DNA of 64,000 nt from Ktedonobacteria bacterium brp13 (GTDB lineage Bacteria; Chloroflexota; Ktedonobacteria; Ktedonobacterales; Ktedonobacteraceae). Shown in pieces: positions 46,800-55,739 of the stretch. Each line of letters starts with the position of its first letter. Within the stretch, counting starts at the first letter, position 1. Made by a program: the position numbers and the translations under genes. The stretch covers positions 5,146,001-5,210,000 of the forward strand of contig AP024096.1 in NCBI GenBank assembly GCA_015099395.1. The letters run 5' to 3'. The notes under the pieces were generated by a model. The model was not told the origin of the DNA and ran no database searches. It saw only the letters and a program-made list of their open reading frames with translations.

Positions 46800-47378
46800 C
46801 TACATCTCCATACCTTGTTTTATTTCCCTCCATTGTACTGCCCAAACTGAAAGTGTCTTCAACAGTTCTTGTATTTTTTCTTTCGTATGTTGATCAGTGA
46901 GGTTTCCTGCGCTATCAAATTTATCAGCCGCGTTAGGAATTATTACTTCAGGACTATTTAAAGGATACACATTTAAAAAGACAAACGTTTGCCGTAAGTG
47001 ATGCTGCGCTCGCGTTCCACCGAGCATGCCGATGGAAGCGCTCATAATAGCAACTGGTTTTCCTTCCCATGCGTTATCACCGTAAGGACGTGAAGCCCAA
47101 TCAATGGCATTTTTAAGAACGCCTGGAACAGAGTAATTATATTCAGGAGTTGCAAAAAGGATAGCATCAGATGCTCTAATTTTTCCTTTGAATTGCCTAA
47201 TCACTTCAGGCGGGTTATTATCATCGTCCTGATTGAACAATGGAAAAGAACTGATATCAAATGTTTCAAGCGTTACATTACTCGGCGTAAGAGAAATAGC
47301 GGATCGTAATGCAGCTTTGTTAAATGATCCTTTTCTCAAACTCCCAGCAATACCAAGTATTTTTAATTCATTATTCAT
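46800..47378 (-). CDS. NADPH-dependent FMN reductase
   Basis: The 192-residue flavodoxin-fold protein has the FMN-phosphate loop GIAGSLRKGSFNKAAL, the LFATPEYNYSVPGVLKNAIDW signature and MLGGTRAQHHLRQT. Such enzymes reduce FMN, quinones, chromate or azo dyes with NAD(P)H. It is complete, with AAGG/GGAAG just before the ATG. It stands alone next to an IS remnant. Confidence 0.93.
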   Translation of the reverse strand: MNNELKILGIAGSLRKGSFNKAALRSAISLTPSNVTLETFDISSFPLFNQDDDNNPPEVIRQFKGKIRASDAILFATPEYNYSVPGVLKNAIDWASRPYGDNAWEGKPVAIMSASIGMLGGTRAQHHLRQTFVFLNVYPLNSPEVIIPNAADKFDSAGNLTDQHTKEKIQELLKTLSVWAVQWREIKQGMEM

Positions 47379-47726
47379 CTTCCTTGCCCCTTTCTTTTTT
47401 CACCTCGTTCGTTCCCTTCAGTTCATCTTCGCCGAGAGTTCTCTTGTGCGCTAAAGAAACTTGCGCTGTTGTTCCTGCTCATCTGGTTTGTGAAAAGCCA
47501 GTGTTTCAACCAAGGGGCAATAGTTGTCTAAGAGCTGCCCAGTTCATGGATCAGGTCACGGAGAGCAACCTGGTTCTTGCAAGAACGAACATAGCAGCAA
47601 CAAATCTATCTGCAGAATATCGGATGAGTGCAATACTCTAGCACCCGATCTACCTGGCTCTGTTAACAAGCGCTCACTGGACAGCACCCCAAGACGCCTG
47701 AGCAGACCATTGAGTGGTTGGAATTG

Positions 47727-47766
47727 AAAAGGCCAGGGCAGCAGGTTATTGCCTGTTGCCCTGGCC
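47727..47766 (-). terminator. Terminator of the alpha/beta hydrolase gene
   Basis: On the leftward strand a 15-bp stem with one mismatch (47731-47745 with 47752-47766) is followed by TTTTC. It lies 31 bases beyond the stop. The rest of the 418-base gap (47379-47796) contains no recognised gene. Confidence 0.8.
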
Positions 47767-47796
47767 CCATTCTAGCGTGCTGCTACCGTGTCGCAG

Positions 47797-48660
47797 TCAC
47801 GAGATAAAGGTACGTATGGCCTCGATTGGTTCTGGCTCTACATTGAACAGCAAGGTATAGTGATTAAGAGTCGGGAAATTCACGAGCTGGCTGTTTTTTA
47901 TCGCCTGTTGCATGGTTGCTGCTGCTGTCTCTGAGAGTAGTTGATCATGAGGCATTACCAATTCCTGACCGGCCCGTAGAATCAAGGTCGGCGACTGAAC
48001 CATGCTCCATTGTTCTTCAGGTCTGGCCTCATCTGAATTCAGGCCTTCTTCCAAAACACCTTCGCGATAACTACGAGAGAGCACTGATCCATCGCTGTGT
48101 TGTACAACATCGTTTTCAAAGTAGATATCCATATACTCATTCCAGTATGGTCCCAAAAATGGAGCGGCTTTTAGACGCTGGATATATTCTTGATACGAGG
48201 GGACAGCAACTCCCAGGCGGCTGATAGCCGTTGTTAACCAGGCTGGCTGGTCCTCAACTGTTTGCCAGGGAAGGGGAGCTCCACCATCTGCCAGGATCAG
48301 TTTGCTTAATTGAGTTGGATAGTTGGCCGCAAAATACAATGCGATTGAAGCGCCAAGTGAATGCCCGAGTATGATCGGAGCTTCCAGTCCCAGAGCAGCG
48401 ATGAGTGCGGATAGATCAGCCGCGTGGATGGGCACACTGTAACCGTGTTCTGGTTGGTCGCTCCGACCTCGTCCGCGCAGATCATAGGCAAACACACGAT
48501 GATCACGTGCCAGATCTTCTACAATAGCCTGGAAGAAGAAGGCATTGGCGGTCAAACCATGGATACAGATAATAGGTGTTCCCTGTTCCCCCCACTGGAC
48601 ATAATGGTGTGTGAGCCTGCTGGTAGTCACATATGTATCGCTCGTCGGTTGTAATGGCAT
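47797..48660 (-). CDS. Alpha/beta-fold hydrolase
   Basis: The 287-residue protein has the oxyanion HG in IICIHGLTANAFFF, RVFAYDLRGRGRSDQP, nucleophile elbow LGHSLGASIAL, and a late His in LNHYTLLF. It belongs with epoxide-hydrolase/lactonase-like enzymes; the substrate is unknown. It follows the binding-protein gene in the same direction with a terminator in between, so it is a separate unit. Confidence 0.9.
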   Translation of the reverse strand: MPLQPTSDTYVTTSRLTHHYVQWGEQGTPIICIHGLTANAFFFQAIVEDLARDHRVFAYDLRGRGRSDQPEHGYSVPIHAADLSALIAALGLEAPIILGHSLGASIALYFAANYPTQLSKLILADGGAPLPWQTVEDQPAWLTTAISRLGVAVPSYQEYIQRLKAAPFLGPYWNEYMDIYFENDVVQHSDGSVLSRSYREGVLEEGLNSDEARPEEQWSMVQSPTLILRAGQELVMPHDQLLSETAAATMQQAIKNSQLVNFPTLNHYTLLFNVEPEPIEAIRTFIS

Positions 48661-48676
48661 AGGTCTGACTCCTTAC

Positions 48677-48706
48677 AAAAAACCTGGAGGTAAGGCTACC
48701 TCCAGG
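48677..48706 (-). terminator. Terminator of the substrate-binding protein gene
   Basis: On the leftward strand CCTGGAGGTA pairs perfectly with TACCTCCAGG (48683-48706, 4-base loop) and six T residues follow. Confidence 0.88.
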
Positions 48707-48864
48707 ACTAACAGAATAGAGAACGTAGAGAACGTTGCGTTAGCACTAATTGCAGTATCCCGCCAGCGGATCGTGAAAGAGTAGGAGTCGCAGCGCTTCT
48801 CTCCTCTTCATAGGATACTCGCAAAACCTAAAATGATTATTTCGTGAAAGTAATATGATTGCAC

Positions 48865-50082
48865 TTAGGGCCAGACTTGTGCTGCTTTGATAAAATCACT
48901 GGCCGGTGTAAGCTGGGCATTCTTGATCTGGAGGAACATAAAGTCGCTGACACCGCCGTGCTGGTCCGGAGTCCAGGTCAGGCTAGGACCAAATCCAGTG
49001 TCGTAATTATTGAAATCATGATCTAACGCGTTACGCAGACTATCGCGGGTCAGGCTCTTACCAGCTTTGTTCAGTGCATCTGTGAATATCTTGGCATTGA
49101 TATACCCATAGAATTTATAAGCACTAAAGACAGCGTCACTAGACGTAGCTTGTAAGTACTCCTGACCAACGGGGGTAGCGGTACTGGTATAGCCGCTCAC
49201 ATAGGTACCTGTACCAGCGGGTCCCAGAACTTTCGCCCAGGAATTATCGGCCATCGGATAATTAGCCACATAGCCCATTGGTGGATGATAGCCCTGACTG
49301 GTGGCTGCAGCAATGAAACTAGCGGTGGGACCAGGCAGACCATTCAGGACAATCACATCCGGGTGAGCCGCCTTCAATGTCTGTACCGCCGCAGTAAAAT
49401 CGGTCTGGGTCGCGTTATAGCCGACCGAAGTAAGCAACTGAGCGCCATTTTTTTGCAATGATTCGTTTAATGTAGTTTTTTGCTGTAAGCCCAGCACGTC
49501 ATCTTCATAGAAGAAGCCTGCAGTTTTCGCGTGCAGTTTACTGGCCACATAATAACCCAGGACGTGACCCTCATCCCCATAATTGGGCTGAGTCATCCAG
49601 ACCCAGGGTAAGGCTTTCCCGTTCGCATCGGTGAACTTGGAGCCGCCCCCAATAGGATCGACAAAGGGAATCCCTTTTGCATTGGTATAACTTTCAGCGA
49701 CATTCGCATTGCCTGAACCACATACCTGGAACAGTGCGAAGGCGTTGTCCTGTTCAAACAACTGACGTACCGCATCCTTGGTCCTGGTTGAGTCACCACC
49801 ATCACTTACCTGCACCAGTTTGATCTTGCGTCCGTTGATACCTCCAGCTGCATTGATCTTGTTAAAATAGAGCTGGTCGCCAGCCAGGATTGGTGCACAG
49901 ATTACTTTCAACGGGCCTGTTGTATCCAGTACCGCGCCAATGGTAATCGTATCGTTGCTCACACCGGGTACGCTGGCTGCCGCCCCGGTACTTGTACCGC
50001 CGCAACCGGTCAAGATGGCGGCCACGACGATCAGCAACGTTGCACATCGTATCCCTATCCGAAGCCGTCTAAAAAAATCCAT
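48865..50082 (-). CDS. Branched-chain amino acid-type ABC substrate-binding lipoprotein
   Basis: The 405-residue lipoprotein has a signal ending AAILTGCGGTSTG (lipobox Cys) and a periplasmic-binding-protein type 1 domain: VSNDTITIGAVLDTTGPLK, NGRKIKLVQVSDGGDSTRT, LLTSVGYNATQTDFTAAVQ. It would deliver a ligand to the LivHMGF-type importer encoded divergently. The ligand may be an amino acid or another small carboxylate. The ATG at 50082 follows AAGGGGA; an earlier in-frame start is weaker. Confidence 0.92.
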   Translation of the reverse strand: MDFFRRLRIGIRCATLLIVVAAILTGCGGTSTGAAASVPGVSNDTITIGAVLDTTGPLKVICAPILAGDQLYFNKINAAGGINGRKIKLVQVSDGGDSTRTKDAVRQLFEQDNAFALFQVCGSGNANVAESYTNAKGIPFVDPIGGGSKFTDANGKALPWVWMTQPNYGDEGHVLGYYVASKLHAKTAGFFYEDDVLGLQQKTTLNESLQKNGAQLLTSVGYNATQTDFTAAVQTLKAAHPDVIVLNGLPGPTASFIAAATSQGYHPPMGYVANYPMADNSWAKVLGPAGTGTYVSGYTSTATPVGQEYLQATSSDAVFSAYKFYGYINAKIFTDALNKAGKSLTRDSLRNALDHDFNNYDTGFGPSLTWTPDQHGGVSDFMFLQIKNAQLTPASDFIKAAQVWP

Positions 50083-50130
50083 AGCGTCTCGTTCCCCTTT
50101 GTTAACAGCATATACATGGTCAAGGATGTG

Positions 50131-50250
50131 ATACATGAGTCATGTTTCATGTATACCCGATATGAGTATGAAATGTCAAGGCGGTGAAAAAACATCTCTT
50201 GACAGCATAATCATCTTCATGGCATGATACATGTAACATGAATCACCTGT
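50131..50250. promoter_or_regulatory. Divergent promoters and operators of the ABC importer
   Basis: Leftward: TTGACA (50174-50179), 18 bases, TATACA (50150-50155), overlapping a perfect 8-8-8 dyad ATACATGA...TCATGTAT (50131-50154). Rightward: TTGACA (50199-50204), 18 bases, CATGAT (50223-50228), overlapping a related GATACATG-TAACATGAATC site (50226-50244). One regulator binding the ATACATGA-type sites could control both transcripts. Confidence 0.7.
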
Positions 50251-50300
50251 CATGTTGATGCGAGTAAATGAAAATCATGACCTGGACGGAGGCAGATGCA

Positions 50301-51218
50301 ATGATCGCATTTTTGCAAGTCGTCATAGCGGGACTGGTAACAGGCAGTATCTATGGGCTGTTAACCCTGGGGATAACGTTGATTTATCGCACCACAGGTG
50401 TGCTCAACTTTGCGTACGGGGCCATCGCCGCCCTGTGTGCCTGCTTTATGTACATCTTAGTGACGGGGCTACGACTCAATTTCTGGTTGGCCCTGTTCCT
50501 CACGCTTTTATTTGCACCCCTGTTGGGAATAGTATTGGAGCGCTGCTTTGCGCGACCCGTCTTACAAGCGCCCGTGTTCACTAAAGCCATTGCTACGCTG
50601 GCGCTGGCGTTGGTACTGGAGACGGTCACGCAAGCGATCTGGCCCCAGCTGGCCGAGGTGCAGCACTTCTCTACACCATTTGAAGGTCAGGCCATCCATC
50701 TGGGAGGACTGTATATTTCAGCCATCGATATCGTTATTTTAGTGGTGACGGCGTCTTTGATGCTGGTGCTACACCTCTTTCTGATGCACACCCGCCTGGG
50801 GATCGCGATGCGTGCAATGGCTGATAGCATTCCGGCCACACGTCTGATGGGAGCGTCGGTGGGACGTATCTTCATGCTGGTCTGGGCGCTGAGTGCTTTA
50901 CTGGCGGCGATCTGCGCTATCTTGCTGGCGAGTCAGAGCAACCTGATCAATGTACAATTTATGGATCCTATTCTCCTGCCAGCTTTTATCGGAGCCGTTC
51001 TTGGTGGACTGGATAGCCTGCCAGGATCCCTCATCGGTGGTATCCTCGTTGGTCTGGTCAGTAATCTACTGGCTTATTTCCTGGCTGGACGCACACTCGG
51101 AACAGTAGATATCGGTAATCCGGCGATCCGCGATACATTGATCTTTATAGGTTTTATTATTATATTGCTGATCAGACCACAAGGGTTGCGCGGTCGTGCG
51201 CTGCTGCGGCGTGTGTAG
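50301..51218 (+). CDS. livH: ABC transporter permease LivH-like
   Basis: The 305-residue inner-membrane permease has about eight helices and the family start LQVVIAGLVTGSIYGLLTLG, TGVLNFAYG, plus the coupling region RLGIAMRAMADSIPATRLMGAS and LPAFIGAVLGGLDSLPGSLIGG. The ATG at 50301 has CGGAGG upstream; earlier in-frame ATGs lack a site. First gene of livHMGF. Confidence 0.93.
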   Translation: MIAFLQVVIAGLVTGSIYGLLTLGITLIYRTTGVLNFAYGAIAALCACFMYILVTGLRLNFWLALFLTLLFAPLLGIVLERCFARPVLQAPVFTKAIATLALALVLETVTQAIWPQLAEVQHFSTPFEGQAIHLGGLYISAIDIVILVVTASLMLVLHLFLMHTRLGIAMRAMADSIPATRLMGASVGRIFMLVWALSALLAAICAILLASQSNLINVQFMDPILLPAFIGAVLGGLDSLPGSLIGGILVGLVSNLLAYFLAGRTLGTVDIGNPAIRDTLIFIGFIIILLIRPQGLRGRALLRRV

Positions 51219-51234
51219 CAAAGGAGTTGCAACT

Positions 51235-52335
51235 ATGACACAGAAGCCGGCAACGGATCAGAAGGTAGCGCCAACGGTGACAATACAGCCGGAGCCACAC
51301 AGGGAGGATAGTCTCAGTGCACGCCTGGTGCGACAGCGTGGCTGGTTGGTCAGTATCGTGGGCATAGTGCTATTGATCCTACTGCCAATGCTTTATAACC
51401 AGATATTTGGTTTCAGCGCTGGTTTCCAATTGCACTCTATCTCGCTGATCGGTATCTTTATCCTGGCGGCCCTGGCCCAGAATGTGCTCACTGGCTACGT
51501 TGCGCTACCTGCGCTAGGAAATGCCGCGTTCTTTGGTGTGAGTGCCTACATGCTAACCTGGTTGAGTAGCGACCTCGGTCAGCCTTACTGGGTCGGTATC
51601 CTGGTCGCGGTGCTGGTCTCGGCTGTTCTGGGCTTGATTGTTGGCACCCCGGCTCTACGCATCTCTGGTGCACATCTGGCTGTAGCTACGCTGGGACTCG
51701 TAACTACGGTTGGCTCACTACTGAATTTCTGGGATACGACTGCTGGACGTCAGAATTATGATCTGAGCAATCTGCCAGATTTTTTGAATGACGATTATGT
51801 GCTCTACTATTCCATTTTTGCCATCGTCGTTATCTTACTTTTCCTGACGTATCATCTCCTGCATTCGCGGGTCGGACGAGCCTGGGTCGCCATTCGCGAT
51901 AACGAAACGGCAGCCGAGGCATTCGGCATCAATTTGACGAAATATAAGCTGCAGGCATTTGTTATTAGCGCTGCCATCACTGGATTAGCAGGCACCTTGT
52001 ATGCAACCTGGGCCACCACAGCCTCTTCGAGCATGTCCAGTTCGGACCAGACCATCGCTTTTCTTGCCATGATCGTTGTAGGTGGACTTGGCTCACTGAG
52101 TGGATCGATTCTGGGAGCTATCTTTGTCGGCCTGCTGCCCCTGCTCCTGGGTCAACTACCCAGTCCCCTGATCATCGGTGCGCTCCAATTGCAGATTTCA
52201 ACCCTGACTACAGGGATCTATGGACTCCTGTTACTGCTCGTCTTGATCTTCTTTCCGAGTGGCTTGAGTAGTCTGGGAACACGCGCTGGCAACTGGCTGC
52301 AACGCAACTATACAAGGGAGGGACGCAATGACTGA
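51235..52335 (+). CDS. livM: ABC transporter permease LivM-like
   Basis: The 366-residue second permease: a soluble N-terminal stretch of about 35 residues, then ALAQNVLTGYVALPALGNAAFFGVSAY, GLIVGTPALRISGAHLAVATL, VGRAWVAIRDNETAAEAFGIN and MIVVGGLGSLSGSILGAIF, all typical of LivM. AAAGGAG precedes the ATG at 51235. It overlaps livG by 8 bases, and translation is probably coupled. Confidence 0.93.
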   Translation: MTQKPATDQKVAPTVTIQPEPHREDSLSARLVRQRGWLVSIVGIVLLILLPMLYNQIFGFSAGFQLHSISLIGIFILAALAQNVLTGYVALPALGNAAFFGVSAYMLTWLSSDLGQPYWVGILVAVLVSAVLGLIVGTPALRISGAHLAVATLGLVTTVGSLLNFWDTTAGRQNYDLSNLPDFLNDDYVLYYSIFAIVVILLFLTYHLLHSRVGRAWVAIRDNETAAEAFGINLTKYKLQAFVISAAITGLAGTLYATWATTASSSMSSSDQTIAFLAMIVVGGLGSLSGSILGAIFVGLLPLLLGQLPSPLIIGALQLQISTLTTGIYGLLLLLVLIFFPSGLSSLGTRAGNWLQRNYTREGRND

Positions 52336-53167
52336 GGTGGTACAAGCCAGTCCATTGCTGGAGATCCACAACTTGACGGTGCGTTTTGGTGGACTTGTCG
52401 CTATCAATGCATTGGACCTGCAGATTGTTGAGGGCGAGATCTTTGCGCTGGTCGGCCCTAATGGCGCGGGCAAGACTACTGTACTCAACAGCATTAGCGG
52501 ACTCATCAAGCCGGCCGTCGGTACAATTCAGTTCGCAGGGCAGGAGTTGTTATCGTTGCCAGCCCACAGACGCGCCTCGCTCGGTATCGGACGTACATTT
52601 CAGCAGTTGCAACTGTTCAGTAGTATGACGGTCCTTGATAATTTGCTGACGGCCCAGCATACCCAATTGCAGACAGGTATTCTGTCGGGGGTCTTGCCCT
52701 TCTGGCGCAGTAAACGCGAAGATGCCAGCGCACGTCAGCGTGCGCTGGAGACCCTGGTTCAACTGGGCTTGGATAGCTATGCGCAGCGTATCGCAGGCTC
52801 TTTACCCTTCGGCATTCAAAAGTTGATCGGCGTAGCGCGTGCACTGGTACTCCATCCGCGTCTGGTACTCCTTGATGAACCTGCCGCTGGTGTGCCGCCC
52901 CAGGAGGTACAGGAACTGGCTACCAGACTGCGTTTCTGGCAAAAAGAACTGAGCACGACCCTGCTCTTAATCGAGCACAACATGCGCCTGGTACAGGCAG
53001 TGGCTGATCGTGTATGTGTACTGGATTATGGTAGCAAGCTTGCCGAAGGCGAACCCAGAACCGTCTTAAGCAATCCTGCTGTGCTGACAGCCTATCTGGG
53101 TAGTGGGGCCAGCAAAAAAACGCAGCAGGAACAGGCAGCGGAGGGAATATCGCATGTTGAAGGTTGA
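52328..53167 (+). CDS. livG: ABC transporter ATPase LivG-like
   Basis: The 279-residue ATPase has Walker A GPNGAGKTTVLNSISG, Q-loop and RTFQQLQLF, Walker B LVLLDEPAAGVPP and the switch His in LLLIEHNMRLVQAVAD. The usual LSxGQ signature reads LPFGIQK, as often in LivG. Length is normal. GGGAGGG precedes the ATG. It overlaps livF by 14 bases. Confidence 0.94.
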   Translation: MTEVVQASPLLEIHNLTVRFGGLVAINALDLQIVEGEIFALVGPNGAGKTTVLNSISGLIKPAVGTIQFAGQELLSLPAHRRASLGIGRTFQQLQLFSSMTVLDNLLTAQHTQLQTGILSGVLPFWRSKREDASARQRALETLVQLGLDSYAQRIAGSLPFGIQKLIGVARALVLHPRLVLLDEPAAGVPPQEVQELATRLRFWQKELSTTLLLIEHNMRLVQAVADRVCVLDYGSKLAEGEPRTVLSNPAVLTAYLGSGASKKTQQEQAAEGISHVEG

Positions 53168-53861
53168 GCAACTGCACGTCGGGTATGGCTCACTAGAAGT
53201 GCTCCATGGCATATCATTCAGCATACCGCAGGGGGCCATTGTCGCTATTTTAGGCTCCAATGGTGCAGGCAAGACAACCCTGATGCGCTCACTGAGTGGA
53301 CTTATCCCCACAAAGTCTGGTACTGTTGAGTTCATGGGGCAACCTCTGGGACGACTCTCAGCGGAAAGGCGTCTGCAAGCAGGATTGGCCCTGGTACCAG
53401 AGGGGCGCGACCTGTTCAGCTCTCTCACGGTACACGAAAATCTGTTGATGGGAGCCTATACACGCCATTCACACGCTGAGATTGCACGCGATATCGAACG
53501 CGTACTGGGCTATTTTCCACGCTTGAAGACGCGTTTGCAGGCCCACGCAGCCAGCTTGAGTGGAGGTGAAGGCCAGATGCTGGCCATTGGACGAGCCTTA
53601 ATGTCACATCCACGTCTGCTTTTGTTGGATGAACCGTCACATGGCCTGGCTCCGATCATCGTTGAAACCGTCTTTGAAGTCATCGAGCAGTTGAATCGCG
53701 ACGAAGGTTTGACCATCGTACTGGTCGAACAGAATGCGCACCAGGCCCTTGATATCGCGCACAGCGCCTATATCTTACAGAGTGGTAGCATTGTACTCAA
53801 TGGCGAGTCAACAACATTGACAGCTAACTCTGCGGTACAAGAACTCTACATGGGTGGCTAA
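53154..53861 (+). CDS. livF: ABC transporter ATPase LivF-like
   Basis: The 235-residue ATPase has Walker A GSNGAGKTTLMRSLSG, signature LSGGEGQMLAIGRALM, Walker B LLLLDEPSHGLAP and TIVLVEQNAHQALDIA. The start at 53154 (MLKVEQLHVGYG) follows GGAGGG; a longer in-frame start lies inside livG. It completes the importer and is 42 bases upstream of the dehydrogenase gene. Confidence 0.94.
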   Translation: MLKVEQLHVGYGSLEVLHGISFSIPQGAIVAILGSNGAGKTTLMRSLSGLIPTKSGTVEFMGQPLGRLSAERRLQAGLALVPEGRDLFSSLTVHENLLMGAYTRHSHAEIARDIERVLGYFPRLKTRLQAHAASLSGGEGQMLAIGRALMSHPRLLLLDEPSHGLAPIIVETVFEVIEQLNRDEGLTIVLVEQNAHQALDIAHSAYILQSGSIVLNGESTTLTANSAVQELYMGG

Positions 53862-53903
53862 ACACACCCAGGATATTTCATCACAACACAAAGGAGTCTT
53901 ATT

Positions 53904-54674
53904 ATGAATAATTTAAGTGGAAAAGTTGCTATTGTCACCGGAGCAGCCTCTGGTATCGGCCTGGCGATCGCGCGGGACCTGGCGGCACAGGGCGTACGTG
54001 TCACCCTCTCCGATGTGGACGTTGAACGTGGACAGGTGGTCACGGCAGAGTTAGAGGGTGCACGCTTCCAGAGAGCAGACATGACACAGCCAGAAGAGGT
54101 ACGCATGCTGGTCACCAGTACCATTGAGGCTGAAGGCCGGGTGGATATCCTGGTCAACAATGCCGGCATTCAGCATGTTGCACCTATTGTTGAATTTCCC
54201 GAAGAAAAATGGCGACAGATTATTGAAATTATGCTTACCGCGCCATTCCTTTTGACACAGGCAGTATTACCTGAGATGTATAAAAACAACTGGGGACGCA
54301 TCATCAATATCTCGTCAGTGCATGGTCTGCGTGCTTCCGCCTTTAAATCAGCCTATGTCACAGCCAAGCACGGCATCATTGGTCTGACACGAGTCACAGC
54401 GCTCGAAGCAGCCGAACATGGAGTAACATGTAATGCTATCTGTCCATCCTATGTACGTACACCGCTCGTTGAGAAACAGATCGTCGACCAGGCACGTATT
54501 CATGGCATTCCAGAAGAGGAGGTCGTCGAAAAGATCATGGCGGCTGAGGGAGCGATCCATCGCCTGCTAGAGCCTGAAGAGGTTGCCAACTTCGCCACCT
54601 ATCTCTGCACAAATGCCGCCAGTGGCATTACAGGTAGCGCACAAACGATTGATTGCGGATGGACCGCGCATTAG
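53904..54674 (+). CDS. bdhA: 3-hydroxybutyrate dehydrogenase
   Basis: The 256-residue SDR interconverts D-3-hydroxybutyrate and acetoacetate with NAD. TGAASGIGLAIA, NNAGIQHVAPIVEFPEEKW, INISSVHGLRAS, YVTAKHG and the diagnostic ICPSYVRTPLVEKQI followed by EPEEVANFATYLC match bacterial BDHs. AAAGGAG lies upstream. It is probably the last gene of the liv transcript, which hints that the importer takes up a hydroxy acid or an amino acid degraded to ketone bodies (inference). Confidence 0.9.
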   Translation: MNNLSGKVAIVTGAASGIGLAIARDLAAQGVRVTLSDVDVERGQVVTAELEGARFQRADMTQPEEVRMLVTSTIEAEGRVDILVNNAGIQHVAPIVEFPEEKWRQIIEIMLTAPFLLTQAVLPEMYKNNWGRIINISSVHGLRASAFKSAYVTAKHGIIGLTRVTALEAAEHGVTCNAICPSYVRTPLVEKQIVDQARIHGIPEEEVVEKIMAAEGAIHRLLEPEEVANFATYLCTNAASGITGSAQTIDCGWTAH

Positions 54675-54683
54675 AGCAGAGAA

Positions 54684-54714
54684 AAAGAGCCTGGGGCAGT
54701 AACCCGGGCTCTTT
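54684..54714 (+). terminator. Terminator after the 3-hydroxybutyrate dehydrogenase gene
   Basis: AAAGAGCCTGGG (54684-54695) pairs with CCCGGGCTCTTT (54703-54714, one G-U), 7-base loop, 10 bases after the stop. Confidence 0.82.
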
Positions 54715-54854
54715 CTTGCTCATTTGAACCGCATCTCTCTGAGACCCCGAGCCGAGCACACAGGTCAGATTTCATACTATTTCACAGAGGGAAGTGATAT
54801 GTTATAGTTCTAATAGGAGATATAAGCAATACGAGAAAATGGAGGAAATATACA

Positions 54855-55385
54855 ATGGGAATGGAAACAGTTGTCTATGGCTTTATTCAAGGTCCACACT
54901 GGCCTCACGAGGTAGCAAATAAGTATGATGTTTTCTCAAAGCATTCCGAAAAACAGCTCATGTATATGGAGATAGACCGAAAGCTCACAGAGAAGGTCCA
55001 TCATAATCTCCAAGCTCTTTCTGCGCTTCCAGAAGATGATGATACGTGGCCGTTCCTGTCACGTTCCATGTTCTCTTCTAGCACGAATTCTATACAAACA
55101 ACCTATAAAAGCCAGATTATCCACTTTGGTGCTTCATTCAAGCAGATCGAATGGGCATGGGAAGAATGGTTAACGAAGTTCGAAGCATTACTAAGCACCA
55201 TGTATTGGGATGAAGTCCGCGTCCATTTGATATCAGAAATGTTTACTTCATCATTTGACTACACCTGGGAAGACGACAGTAAAGAGAAGGCTATTTACCC
55301 AAATCATCCTGATCCTGTGGCTCACTGGCGCTTCTCGGGCGAACCGCGCACGTTTCGGCCATTGCTGAGGAGAGAAACAACTTAG
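54855..55385 (+). CDS. Hypothetical soluble protein
   Basis: The 176-residue protein is Trp/Glu/His-rich with no signal peptide, membrane helix or recognised motif (YGFIQGPHWPHEV, FGASFKQIEWAWEEWLTKFE, SFDYTWEDD). GGAGG stands at a good distance before the ATG and the frame is clean, so it is very likely a gene. Composition and size recall orphan immunity or SMI1-like proteins, but there is no toxin next door. Confidence 0.65.
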   Translation: MGMETVVYGFIQGPHWPHEVANKYDVFSKHSEKQLMYMEIDRKLTEKVHHNLQALSALPEDDDTWPFLSRSMFSSSTNSIQTTYKSQIIHFGASFKQIEWAWEEWLTKFEALLSTMYWDEVRVHLISEMFTSSFDYTWEDDSKEKAIYPNHPDPVAHWRFSGEPRTFRPLLRRETT

Positions 55386-55536
55386 CATCCCTCTAACGAT
55401 ATTTGCGAGGAAGACACTACAAGGCCGTGCCGGTCTTCAACCAATTGCTCCCCGGTTTCGATGCCATCCTCCCAATGCGCCCCAGGCGACATAGGCCCAA
55501 TACTTTCAAAAAGCCCTGATAGCGAGAAAGATTCTA

Positions 55537-55565
55537 TTGACGTAATTGTGGCTTTTTGTTATGAT
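55537..55565 (+). promoter_or_regulatory. Promoter of the membrane protein gene
   Basis: TTGACG (55537-55542), a 17-base spacer and TATGAT (55560-55565), about 175 bases before the next start. The 354-base gap 55386-55739 has no other recognised feature. Confidence 0.65.
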
Positions 55566-55739
55566 TGGGCGTAACAGGTGTTATTTGTATACAAGGATGT
55601 TTATAGTAAAAACCTCTTTGCTGGCTTATAGATCTTCCTTGTAATTCATCTCAAAATTTTGATCTTGATCTTCATCAAGGGAAGATATCTCGTAAAGTCC
55701 TCACAATTGTCACTTAATAATAAAAGGCGTTTTTTTATC

